Shown here one piece after another: positions 1-11,600 of a DNA stretch of 64,000 bases; position 1 is the stretch's first letter; each line of letters begins with the position of its first letter. Position numbers and translations under genes: made by a program. Below the pieces are notes generated by a model, which saw only the letters and a program-made list of their open reading frames with translations, ran no database searches and was not told where the DNA came from. The stretch is from Malus domestica (taxonomy: Eukaryota > Streptophyta > Magnoliopsida > Rosales > Rosaceae), in assembly GCF_042453785.1 (NCBI RefSeq), contig NC_091676.1:999501-1063500 (forward strand), read 5' to 3'.

Positions 1-37
1 TTTGGTTCTGGGAGACTGGGGAAGAAGAGGAGACTAC

Positions 38-283
38 TGTTGTGCTAGGTAGCACCAAACCTTATGGAACCAACTCAATCTAACCCACAGGAAATTTATC
101 AAATAAAATGCAAGAACAAAATATTAAAGAACACCAAGATTTTAACGAGGTTCCTCAACAGTCAGTGTAACTGGAGTACGTCCTCGGAGCAGTAGGAGCT
201 CACCCAATCATGATGTCTCCCCTTTTTTTTTCTTTTTATTTGTTTAATACAAAAGGTGATGGTCACTTGGCCAAAATTCAACA
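38..283 (-). mobile_element. Solo LTR (Copia-like) inserted in the phosphatase exon
   Basis: A 246-bp insertion begins TGTTG and ends CAACA, a perfect 5-bp terminal inverted repeat of the TG...CA type. It is flanked by the 5-bp direct repeat ACTAC at 33-37 and 284-288. It exactly separates two halves of a conserved phosphatase exon. No internal region or second LTR is present, which fits a solo LTR left by recombination. On the minus strand the text around 105-195 resembles the U5 part of plant Copia LTRs (a GAACCTCGTTAAAATC-like stretch). Orientation is therefore probably antisense to the host gene. Ends and target-site duplication are seen directly; the superfamily is inference. Confidence 0.82.
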
Positions 284-1958
284 ACTACAACCAATCTCAA
301 GTTGCTGATCAGGTATATAGTACTTCCTTCTAAATTTCTAATACTTGATTTCTGCGTAAAGTAAACAATAATTAATTAAGTGTGAGGAAAGTATATACAG
401 CTGTCAGAAGTTCAATGAGTGTGGGAGCTAGCTTAATTAGTTACTTGTTCGAACAAAATTTCTCAATCTCAATATATGTCAGAATCACAGCTACCCATTG
501 ACTATTGTACTATTATTCCGATATCGGAAAATTTAAGCTTTTCCAAACTGTCATGTAATGTTGAAAGGCTCTTCACCCATTGTCATGAACGAAATAAATG
601 ATGGTGAGTTTGATAAGTTAGACGGGTTCTAATTCTAGTGATATATGTCATACTAATAATAATGTTCTTAAACTTATTTGTCTTAGTATTTAACTGTTTG
701 GACATCTTCACGAATTATATGTTGTCTCATTCGTTCTTTAGAATCTTTGTCTTAGTGTGCATCTTCACGGATAACAATTGGTTCCATTTCGTGATCATAT
801 ATGGATCGGCAGTGCATGTATAATGTAGGAGTGGCCATCTTTCTTGATACATTATAGGACAAGTTCTTTATATCGTGGCTTACGGAGACCAAAGACCATG
901 ATTTGTCATTGACCAACAAAAAAACCACCATGATTTGTCCACTTTAAAACCAATCAAACTCTGACACAAAAAGATGAAAGATATTGGACTTGATTGGACA
1001 CACCAAAATGTCTGGTGTTTTCATAGTAATATTAAGGAATCTAAATTTATAAATTAAATTTTGTAAACTAGTTAATGTGGATGTTGAATGATTAAATTAT
1101 TAAGTAAGTATTAATTAACGTATTTATTTTCTATTAATGATACATTATTTAATTTACAAATTTAATTTAAAATTTTGATCTTCCTAATATTTTCTTTTTC
1201 ATTCAAGTATGTACAGTACATATGATATACATACACGTAATTGTATTATTGTAGTATGAAACCCCATTCCACGTTTGCTAGCATGGACAGCTCACTGGAA
1301 AATTGATTTAACTTTACGAACCTACTTTCGTCCATTTAATTTCTAGATGGGAATAGTTGGAGAGAAGTTGGATATTGACTTTGTAATATCCACCGGCGAT
1401 AATTTTTACGATAATGGATTGACGGGCATCGATGATCCACAATTTGAAGACTCCTTTAGCAAAATCTACACAGCACCAAGCTTGCAAAAGCAGTGGTACA
1501 GTGGTATGCTTTCCCAAACCCTAATTATATATTCACTTTTAAACCAATAAGGATAAGGATTTCATGTTTTGACTTTGTTTAATTATTGTATTGCAGTTCT
1601 GGGTAATCATGATTATAGAGGTGATGTTGAGGCACAGTTGAGTCCTGTCCTTGGGGAATTGGATAGCAAATGGCTTTGCTTGAGATCCTTCATAGTTGAT
1701 GCCGGTAAGGCTAAGACCATACTTAACTATTATCAATGTTTAATTATGATATAAACAGAAGATTTATTGATCTTAATGTTAATTATTTGTCTGTTTTGAC
1801 AGAAATTGTGGAATTTTTCTTTGTGGATACAACTCCCTTTGTTGATAAATACTTCACTGATCCAGAGGAGTCAGTCTATGACTGGAGTGGCATATTACCC
1901 CGAAATGATTACCTATCAAATCTTCTCAAGGTACTTTCTCGTCAAACATAGCTTATTT

Positions 1959-2165
1959 AAGGAAAAGGACTCGGATCTTAGGGATTCTGTGATCGTAACC
2001 GTTCATTGTACATCGTGCGATCAGAAATTATTTCAAAATTTAAAATTTAAAATTAAATATAAATAGTACCTCACGAAAACTAACTGTCCGATATACAATG
2101 AATGGTCACGATCGCGGGATCCCTAGGATCCCCAGAAAAAAAATCCGGCAAGGATCATTTTCCCT
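1959..2165. repeat. MITE-like inverted-repeat element in a phosphatase intron
   Basis: A roughly 205-bp palindromic sequence lies inside the 1931-2314 intron. Its left arm (AAGGAAAAGGACTCGGATC...) is the imperfect reverse complement of its right arm (...GGATCCCTAGGATCC...TTCCCTT) over about 55 bp, with an AT-rich centre. Related copies occur at 48210-48397 and 58040-58249. Confidence 0.6.
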
Positions 2166-2997
2166 TAATTAAGACTTAAGACTAAATAAATTTAATTTAA
2201 AATATTTTCTAACATTTTTAAAAACCCCAAAAATGAGCTCTATGCATGCAATTTTCCCTTTAAATTAGAGATGTTCTCTGTAATTTATTAATTTTAATTT
2301 TTGGTCCGTGAAAGGATGTGGATTCAGCCTTAAAAGATTCTACTGCAAAGTGGAGGATTGTGGTTGGTCACCACACGATTAGAACCGCTGGATATCATGG
2401 TGAAACCAAGGAGCTTGTAACACAGCTTCTCCCGATTCTTCTGGTACGACTGATCGTGCTAAAAACTAGAAACGAAAAATAAAACGCTCGCCTTTTCCCT
2501 CTTGTTTTTCTTTTTGCTTCTCTTTTATTTCTCAACAATGTCTATAAATTTTCAGGAAAACAATGTCGATCTTTACATCAATGGCCACGACCATTGCTTA
2601 GAACACATAAGCAGTCCCGACAGGTACTAGTATTTTGTAACTCTTTAATTTTAATACTTTCAACTTTCAAAAGTATCAGTAAATGTATCAGTTTTATGTG
2701 TCTAAATAAAATGATTGTTGTATATGTTAGTATAAAACTTTAACTTTTATGCATGGAAACTAACTTGAAGCATTGCTGTGCAGCCCACTTCAATTTCTAA
2801 CAAGTGGTGGTGGTTCAAAGGCATGGAGGGGTGAAGTTAGCCCTTACAGTCCAAGCGAAATGAAGTTGTATTACGATGGGCAGGGTTTCATGTCAGTGCA
2901 GATCACTCAAACCGAATTGGATATTGCATTCTACGATGTTTTTGGCAATGTCTTGCACAAATGGGGGACATCAAAGCAGCAATACTCTTTCATGTAA

Positions 2998-3958
2998 AGA
3001 GGTGGACATGTAGAAGTATACACAATCTGTGTATGGTTCTTAGTCTGCTATATTAATTGTAATGCAGGTAAAAAGAGGTAAAATTATAAGTGCCTATGTC
3101 TGGATAATTATGTGGTTAATGGAACTTAATTTGCTTCATTATTCCAGCTGATCTACTTAAACATAATTACATATTATTGATTGTAAAACTGATCGGTTGT
3201 TCCTTTCCCTTAAAGTAGCCTACCATTTTGAACGGCGAAGAAAATTCCGGCAAGTCCATGAAAACCTAACTAATGTAATTGAGATGGCCCAAAAATTTCA
3301 CTATTTCGATTTTGCTAGTCCTTGGGAATAGCGTAGCTACGGATAATTTAGAATCAGAATAGGTCCAATCCAAGGGCAACACCTTAGGGATGACATAGCC
3401 TTAAATAATTAAAGGCGAAGTTCAAGCGAAGAAATGTTTACTGTGAATATCAAGGCACCCAAAGACAAGGAAGGGTGTAGGAAGCGGAATTATATGGGAA
3501 GTTTGATGGGGAAAGTTCACTCTCCTTTTGTTACTAAGTATGAACTACAACAATTGGAAAATAAACGAATATATGAGCAATTGAAAGGAATATTTTAACG
3601 TAAAAGGACGATTGATGTTAATGGTAGTGTACCAAAGCGTACAAGTAATTAAGCTGTTCATTTATGGAGAGATAGAACCACTTGTCCTCCTTTTGTGCTG
3701 AAAAAAAATTAAAAAATAAACGAAATTGTTACAGATATCGTATTTTTGTAAAACAACGGTATACTATTTGAAGTGACAAATGATGTGGAATCCAACTTCT
3801 CCTAATCCTTAAGGTAACCTAGTACTTCCTAAACAATGCCATCATTTTTGCACTCGAGGTTCTATGTCTAATTTTTTTCTCTCCTAGTATCGCTTGTTTG
3901 TTTCTAATTTTGGGTAAATTACACAAAATTACCTCAATTATTGGTGTCACGACACTTT
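2998..3958. other. Intergenic, 3' flank of the phosphatase gene
   Basis: AT-rich sequence holding the phosphatase 3' UTR and spacer. I see no coding region, RNA gene or repeat I can name. Confidence 0.6.
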
Positions 3959-5082
3959 CATACCTCATCTTTTAAAATTAACAATGTCATACCTCGTCTT
4001 TAGAATTTGGTCCAATGTTATACCTTCCGTTAGCCTGACCGTTAATTTGTCAGTTAAATACTGACATAACTTGATTCAGACACCACTTTCTATTAAAAAA
4101 TTAAAAATAATTTAAAAAAACTAAAAAAATAATTTAATATTTTTAAATATTAAAATAATAAAAAAAAGTTTAAAAAAAAATAAACAAAACCTGTTCATCC
4201 CTTCCCCTCCCCCCTCCCCCATCCACCTGCTGCAACCCAGAGAAAAGAAGAAGAAAAAAACAAAACTTTGTCCCTTCCCACCCCCCCCCCCCCCAACCCC
4301 CCCTCCCTCCCTCCCTCCCTCCCTCCCTCATTCCCCCATCTACCTACTGCAACCCAGAGAAAAGAAGAAGAAAAAAATTCCCCCATCTACCTACTGCAAC
4401 CCAGAGAAAAGAAGAAGAAAAAAAAAACAAAACGTTGTCCCTTCCCACCCCCCCCAACCCCTATTCTCCCCCACCCGAGCCCCTACCTGCGACCCAGAAA
4501 ACAAAAAAAACAAAAAAAAAAAAAAATCCCAGTTCGTCTTCCCCTCGCATCCACCCTCTGCACCCCTCGCACCTACCCAACCTCGCACCCACCCCCCGTG
4601 GAATCGGCCTAGCGAACGGGATCTGGGTTTTTTTCTTTTTTTCCCTTCTTCTTCTTACTCCTCCTTATTTTCTGGGTTGTAGGGGGTTGGGTTTGTTTTG
4701 TTTTGGGGGGGGGGGGGGAACTGGGTTGATGGGTTTTCAAATTTATTTATTTTTTGGTTGAAGATTAAGCAGGGAAGAAGATGAAGATGGGGAGAGAGAG
4801 ACGGGGGGAGGGGGTGGAAGGGACGAACAGGTTTTGTTTTTTTGTTTTGTTTTGTTTTTTGTTTTTTTACTTTTCTTTATTATTTTAATATTTTAACAAT
4901 ATTAAATGATTTTTTTTTAGTTTTTTTAATATTTTTTTAATTTTTTAATAGAAAGTGAGGTATGAATCAAGTCACGTCAGCATTTAACTGACAAATTAAT
5001 GATCAGACTAACGGATTGTATAACATTAGACCAAATTCTAAAGACGAGGTATGACATTGTCAATTTTAAAAGATGAGGTATG
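3959..5082. mobile_element. Non-autonomous element with long terminal inverted repeats
   Basis: The arms, about 145 bp or more (3959-about 4110, extending AT-rich to about 4150; and about 4905-5082), are reverse complements at roughly 85-90 percent identity by eye, both ending in CATACCTCATCTTTTAAAAT. The 750-bp core has no credible coding region. It is strongly strand-asymmetric: CCCTCC/CCCT runs (4268-4328), three copies of a stretch containing CTGCAACCCAGAGAAAAG (about 4230, 4348 and 4395), and on the right a GT/GGGG-rich part. No clear target-site duplication was found. The long arms suggest a foldback or Mutator-like derivative; that class is inference. Confidence 0.65.
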
Positions 5083-5362
5083 CACAAATGGAGCCTCTCC
5101 AGAAAGATCGACTCAGCCACTCGCAGAACATTCACCTATTCTTAAAATGGTAACTCTGCTAGTTAAGTTATTGGAAAATAAAATTTACTGTGTATAAGGC
5201 GTCGTAAACATGTCTGTTATACAAAAATTTCGATAATTGCAGTATAAATTCTTTCTAGTTTAAACTACGGGGAGGGGAATTTGAATGTGGGTGCAGATGG
5301 AGGCACATGGCCTTGGCCACGACGCCTAGGTCTGCAATCAGTTAACAAATACAACGAAAGAA

Positions 5363-7607
5363 CTACTTTTCATCGAATGATACGTAAAATATAGAATGAT
5401 GCGTTCTCCAGTGTGGAAAGCTCATTACCAGTTCTTTATGTAACTTGCGGGAATAATCTTCCCACAGAGTGACTGCAACTGAAAAATCAGCCCAGTTAAA
5501 GGAATTTTGCGAACTCTCAGCACATGCCACGTTGCTGAAAACGGACTCTAGCAGATGAAGATCTTTCACAAATGAAGATTTAAGATGAAGAATTATTTCC
5601 CTCTGTGATTGGGACAAGCGTACCACCTTGCTCGTTTCTAATTTGACAGATTCGAGACCAGGAGCTTTCCAACAGTGGAATTGCACAACCTGTTGCATAT
5701 AATGAAAGCAGGTTAAATGTGTTTACTGAATGAATTCTTTAAATTTACATTTCATCACACTATATACCAACAGAATATGACAGACCGTGTTGGTTTGAAT
5801 ACCTGCAGTGCATGCAAGATGTTGATGAACTCGTGGTCAAACAACTCATCTCCCCTTGCTAATCGCAGTGGCTCCATCAGTAACTCGGCAATATTTGAAC
5901 AGTGGCTCTTGTCTTGACGGAAAAGTAGATCATATCCAAGAACATGCAGTCTTGCCCAGCATATATCAAAACCCAACTGGTGATCAGAAGAAGCTTGATC
6001 GGGTGAAAACCAGTACATATTACTAGATGCTGGCATAGGTAGACACAATTTAGGAACATTATCATGCAACAGACTCTGTGAGAGAAGGGATATAAGTTTA
6101 GCATCCTCATCATAGGTAGCATCACGACTGAACCATAATGCCAGTGTGAGTCTTTCACCATCAGTAATCTGTCAAATGATGTTTTAGCATCAGAAAAGAA
6201 TCTCTCAAATGATGTTTTAGCATGAGAGAGAGAGAGAATTGAATCTACCTCATCAACGGAGTGAGTGTTGCGGCTGTCAGCTGTGTATATCACAACATCC
6301 TGACAAATACAATAAACTAACGAATTGTGATCAAATGTTGAAATTGACTGGACATCACGGCAACTAATAAACCTTTATCGAATTGTTTTCTTTTTTCCCC
6401 CATTATGGATATGCATTTGAGACGTTTGTAAATCTCACCCCTAAATTCCCATGCACATACTGTATAAAGAAACTGGAAAATCTCAAGAGCTCCAGTCACT
6501 TACCCCACATGATGGAACAATAGTTTCTGGATCGCCATCCTGGAAGTGAAAAAGTCCACCTTTGAAATCATCCACGTAATTGTTTAAATAACAGACTGCC
6601 TTTTACAAACAAAATTAGGAAAACCATCAGCAGAATAACTATACGAGAAATCACAAACGATTGCAACAGCATATATAAACTTAGCATGTGGTTAAGGAGA
6701 GGTTAAAGCAATGGAACTTGCAACAGCCGATTTGCAAAAACGCTCAAAAGAAACCATTTAAAAGATTCATCGGCATTAGTCATGAGTTGAATGAAAATTA
6801 TTATCATATTGCACTTGACAAAGAACAACATTTATGTTTTAACATGAATATCTTTAAGAATTCGCATACAGACCGCAAAGTGACGCTGTTTGAGATAGGG
6901 CCGGTTGTCATCACTATGCCACCCAATGCTTGCTCCTCTACTCCAGCTGAGGAACAAAGACCGGAACGATAAATGAGAAATCATCCCAGCATGCTCTGGA
7001 GCTAACTTTTGATTACATCATACTCAATAAATCGTCAATATGTCATCGATATTATTGATACGATGTCAATACCAAAGTTAACAGTCAATAGACGAAGCTG
7101 ACGAAATGGAAAAATGTGAGATATGTAGGGAATGAAATTAAGCCTAGAGTAGGGGGTGGAATGATACTTTTGCGATAGTTTTATGGGGAATTTTGATAAT
7201 AAAGCAGGTAAATTTTTCACCTGATCAAACCGGTGAATTCAACGAAGAGTTCAAACTGGCACCCAAAGAACTCCTCAACCTTCTCCTTCAATCTCTCTGT
7301 GTGTCAGCCAAATATGAAAAACCCAATTTCAAAACCCCTAAACCCTAAACCCGAATTGGATGAAGAAAAAGAAAATGGGAAATCGAAAAGAGGGGCAGGT
7401 GATTGTACCTCTGACGGGGACGAAGGGGATGATGAGGTGGGCGGAATTGGTGGCGATGAGGTGCGAGAGAGTGGTGGAGAAAACATTGGGTCTGTAGCCA
7501 ACCGTGCAGTTGCTCTTGTGGATGAACTCCAGCTCCTTGCATTCTTGGAGGGAAAGGAAGTTGTGGAGGATGAGGCGGCGGCGACGGCCTTCTTCTGCCT
7601 CTCCCAT
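5363..7607 (-). CDS. PKHD-type 2-oxoglutarate/Fe(II) dioxygenase (At1g22950-like)
   Basis: Predicted 2OG-Fe(II) oxygenase of the prolyl-4-hydroxylase-like fold; substrate unknown to me. Minus-strand exons: 7409-7607, 7221-7296, 6874-6946, 6504-6599, 6249-6299, 5803-6168 and 5363-5689. They join in frame to 395 aa, the length expected for the Arabidopsis At1g22950 protein. The N-terminus (MGEAEEGRRRRLILHNFLS) matches the family, as does the block up to VVQFHCWK. The iron triad is visible as H102-x-D104 in GWHSDDNRPYL and H161 in SRNTHSVDE. R171 in GERLTLALWF is the likely 2OG-binding arginine. The donor after LKQRHFA is a weak GTCTGT and the next acceptor (AAAAG) is also poor, but the joined protein (HFA-AVCYLN) fits the family. 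No defect is seen. The next gene on the same strand is another 2OG oxygenase. Confidence 0.9.
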
Positions 7608-8633
7608 CTCAGTTCTCCGCTACTGGGTGTAAACTGTATAGTGTAATAAACAGACGAGACGACGCAACAAATTGACTGAGAAGAACAAGAGTTTCTAACT
7701 GCACCTAAAACTTTTACCATAGTTACAATTTACTGCTTGAAAAAAGAAAATTTGAAGGGTCGACAACAATCCAAAGTTTTTTTTTTTTTTTTGTTCTCAA
7801 CAATCTGATCTGAACTGATACAAATATAAGACTGCATGCGATATACGTACCTCTCAATCTCGCAAAGCTGAGAGTTTTTCGATTTTGAGTCTCCTTGATA
7901 TGAACTAATCCAAGTTAGTTACAACTTTAAATTCACATTCTCATAATTTAGATTAGGTTAGAATTTACTTCAATGAAAAAGTAAGAATACTCTTGAAAAC
8001 CAGTTAGGTGTATTAAAAGAGAGATTATTTTGTCTGGTTTCGAACTAGGGACAGAGTAATGATAAGGATACTAAATTTGAAAGCTAAAATTACAAACTAA
8101 ATGATGTGTCATTAATAAAAATGAGCTAGTCTATCAACGCTTAAGTAACTTTCATGTCCTTTAGTTTTTAAAATTGAGTCTCCCTAGCATTACTCCTAGA
8201 GCCAAATACGGAATCGGGGGTGGAGTGGTTTTTTTGTGTTTGGGTCGTAGGCTTGACACAGTCCGATTTCATATGGAGAGCGATCAAATCAGATGGGGAG
8301 GGAAGCGTCAAAATTTGAGAAGCAAAGATGGGAAGGAAGAAGAGGAAAAGATGGATGATTCATAATGTGGTTTGCTTTGCAACTACTAGTGTAAGTCTGT
8401 AAGAGTTGATGTGACATAAGATTAACCAAAAAAACAAAAAGAGGAAAAGGGATTATCTCTCAATCCATCCTCCCAAAGAGAATCGATTACTTCTTCCGCC
8501 TTGTTCCTCTTGCTTACTACGATTTTAGCTCCACACTCGCCGCTCTTTACATTGGTTTCCAACTCTCGTTGCAGTTTGCAGGCTCTACTCCGTTTCTCCT
8601 TAACCTCTCTCTCTCTCTCTCTCTCTCTCTCCC
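7608..8633. other. Intergenic between two minus-strand oxygenase genes
   Basis: Holds the promoter of the PKHD-type gene and the 3' flank of ALKBH10B. It contains a T-run near 7779-7792 and a (CT)n microsatellite at about 8606-8632, just past the ALKBH10B stop, so probably in its 3' UTR. Long open frames on the plus strand over 8501-9244 are shadows of the proline-rich last exon. Confidence 0.6.
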
Positions 8634-11600
8634 CTATACTGCTCCGGCTTGATTGCTTGCTGTCATACTGTCGGAGTTCTGATCTTCTTCTTCAACGACT
8701 GCTCTTCCACTGCCAGTTCCGTCCGCACTTCCATTGCACTCGTGTCTTTCAGCTTTCCCATCCGATTTTCCTCTTGGAGAAGGCATGGGGCTATGGTTGG
8801 ATTTTGCAGACCCGCTCTCTTTCTCTATCTGGGGAGGAATCTCAACAGCAGGGCTCTTTTGAGTTGCACTATAAGGCAGCTGTTGAGGAGCTGATGAGTT
8901 ACCCGAACCTGGGGGAGGGAGGAAAACTCCAGTGCCAGGTAGAGGGATGCGAGGCGGAGGATGCCTGGGAGCTGCTGCCCATCCAGCTGAAACAGGTGGC
9001 ATGGGAACTGCTGTGGCAAAAGGTATTGCTGGTCCTACCGGAGCTGGCACAAACAATGGCTGGATGCCATTTGGAGGTGGAAGTTGGGACCGAATTGATG
9101 GGGCTGGCAAAACACCAGTTGTTGGAACGGCTGCATAGTGATTGGGACCAGCAGGATGCCGGATGTGACTTGGAGATCTACCAGATGCTGGACCCCAGTG
9201 AGATGACTGAGCTGGAGTAGGTCCAGGAAAGCGTTGACCATCACTCATCGTAGATTTCTTTGGTTGAGACTTTGTGAAAGTAACGAGTATGCGTTGCTTT
9301 CGGATAGAAGGTATTGCATGTTTAGCAAAATCTGTGGATTTCCCTTGCAGCAAAAGGAGGGATCTGCAGCGTTCATGATCAAACACCTTATGTCAGGAAT
9401 CTCAAATGAAGGTAAGCAGCCTTTAAGTTAAATGATGGCACGATTTCATATGCAAGGTAAAAAGAAAGGACAAGACAATTGCATATGGATGTGAGAAAAC
9501 TATGCCATGATCCTGAATATTCAACTCACATTCCTACGGCATGCAAAGTCAACAAGGAAAATGTGTTCTATTAGTATGAATAATGTATCGATCTCCAACG
9601 GATGTGATGGAGCCGACTTCTAAAAAAGCTACAAGTATTACTAGGTCATCAGAATTCAATGTTTCACCGCCAAGTAACCTTAACTTGATTCCGATATTTT
9701 CAAACCAGTACTACTCGGCCTACAATGCTTTATTTAGAAAGATGACAATAAATAAAGTACATAAAAGAGAAGCGGCAGCAAACCAAAAAGAAGTTCACAC
9801 TGAAGAAGATAAATATTATCAAATGAGAGCCGTCAGAAAGGCTACCCGGGTGTAAGAGAAAGCTTGAGGGCGCCTCTATAATCCCCAGGATGGTCTGATA
9901 CCAGTACTCTCCCAAAAGTCATGTCACATTCTGTCAGTAACAGAACGCAAACAGGCCTTCCAAACCAAGGTGGCCATATGTGAGGGTGTGAATGATCTCC
10001 CTACAAATAATCGTCACAAAATTTCATAAACATTATGACTCTTAGAAAATTGTGCAATTATAGAAACCTAGAAGAAGATACAGTAAACCAATATCAACCT
10101 CGTTATAAAAGTCAATGATACAAGAGTCTGGCTTCACAGTCGTAACTTGCATCCCAACCAAGCGATCTATAACATCCTGCAGCAAGGAAGGGATGGCTTC
10201 TATTCTCCGATCTACAGATTTCATTTATAGAAAAATCAACAAATGGAACTTGAATAAAACGTGAATAGACATTTCCTTATATTGGCAAAAATTAAAAGAC
10301 CAATGTAATTTGCAACATGCCTTTGGAGGTTCCTGCAGAAATTTCATCTTCAGATGGAGCATCAGTAACAGGTAGGCCCAATTGAATCATTTCTCTTCCA
10401 TGTCCCCTCATGGGCCTCTTTGAGACCACATATGTCTGACCTGCTTCGCATAGAAAAAGAGAATATATATTATTTGCATAGGGCTTTTCATATGTAAGCC
10501 CTTGATATAACATCACACTTTACAGAAAATACACTTCAAACTCAGTACTTTCGAGGAAAACCCAACTTACTTTATAACACCAAAGGAAATTCACAACTAG
10601 AATCAACTATAGCATGGGAAGTGGATAGATGAGGGCGTTTTCTCCAATTGGGCTCTTTAAGTGTTTTTCTTTAAAACTTAAAGTTGTCAGGTGTGCTTTC
10701 TAGTTTACCAAAAATAGTACTCTTCTGAGAGTTAATGAAATTATGAAATACAAACTTACCAAAATTTGATTAGAAATTCAATAATAGTATTTCCCTGGCA
10801 TGATGTGCACACACCCACACAAATAACATAGACCATAGTGTAGAAACAATAATACCAAACAAGTGATATTAGAGTCGCTAACACTAACTAGTACTAGCAT
10901 TTGAAAACTTTCTCGAAAGGTTTCAGGGGTAAAACAACCAATAATCTTGCAGGTTAGGATGGAAAGGATTTAAGGAAAATGTAAGAATAAAACAAGAATC
11001 AAAATGTTAAAACTAAGCCATCCAAATCCTCTCCTATAAAAAGAAAAGGGAACAAAAAAAGTTTGCGAGGGAACGAGAGATCCTCAACAAAGAATTAAAA
11101 AACAATATAAGTTCAGGCAATCACTTATTTGATCGCTTATTAAACCCTTTTCTTTGAACTAAACAGCGACAATTTTTTTTTCAAAGACCATTTCTTAAAG
11201 CAAAGGGTTCAATACACGTTCAAAAACAAATTATTGAAGCAGGCCAAAGAAATAACAGGTGGAGTAAGCTTATGTAGTTTGAAAATATAAAACAAAAACC
11301 ACTAGAAACAACTATAACCTAAGACTAGTTTAATTGGAAGGTACATGACAAAGATGTTGATCAAAACTAACATGGGACACAACTACATTAAATATTTGAA
11401 TTTAATCGGAGATAGTAATAGAATAGTAAAGAAAGGCAAGAATACATGCGGCAGATTAAATAAGCTTAGCACATGGGTAAGGATGATGGTGATGATTTGA
11501 TTAGTTCAAATGGTGTTTAACTACCAAATTCATGGCACAACATGGTGGATTTATGTTTAGTACTGGAATCAACCACAAGTTTTTTATATAAAGGATTGTT

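Larger units (their letters stand above)
2..2997 (+). pseudogene. PAP: Purple acid phosphatase, 5' partial, first visible exon split by an LTR insertion
   Basis: Low-molecular-weight purple acid phosphatase (PAP3/PAP8/PAP17 type), a secreted binuclear metal phosphomonoesterase. Pieces: exon 2-37 (LVLGDWGRRGDY) and 289-312 (NQSQVADQ), interrupted by an insertion at 38-283; then exons 1347-1503, 1597-1704, 1803-1930, 2315-2443, 2556-2623 and 2784-2997, all with GT-AG borders and continuous phase. All five metal-ligand blocks are visible: GDWG, GDNFY, GNHD, VGHH and GHDH. The C-terminus (..KQQYSFM) looks complete. The signal peptide and true start lie left of the window. Read through, the insertion gives a stop eight codons after GDWGRRG, so a full-length protein is not expected. 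The ATG at 1347 could only start a product lacking the first metal motif. Apart from the insertion the gene looks intact, so the disruption is probably recent. Identity is certain to family level; the paralogue is not resolved. Confidence 0.85.

Noticed and set aside
4195-4761. Several proline- or glycine-rich open frames on both strands
   Set aside because: They arise from CCCTCC/poly-C low-complexity sequence in the core of the inverted-repeat element.
8501-9220. 239-codon plus-strand open frame
   Set aside because: It is the antisense shadow of the proline-rich last exon of ALKBH10B and of the adjacent CT tract; the minus strand gives a continuous family match.
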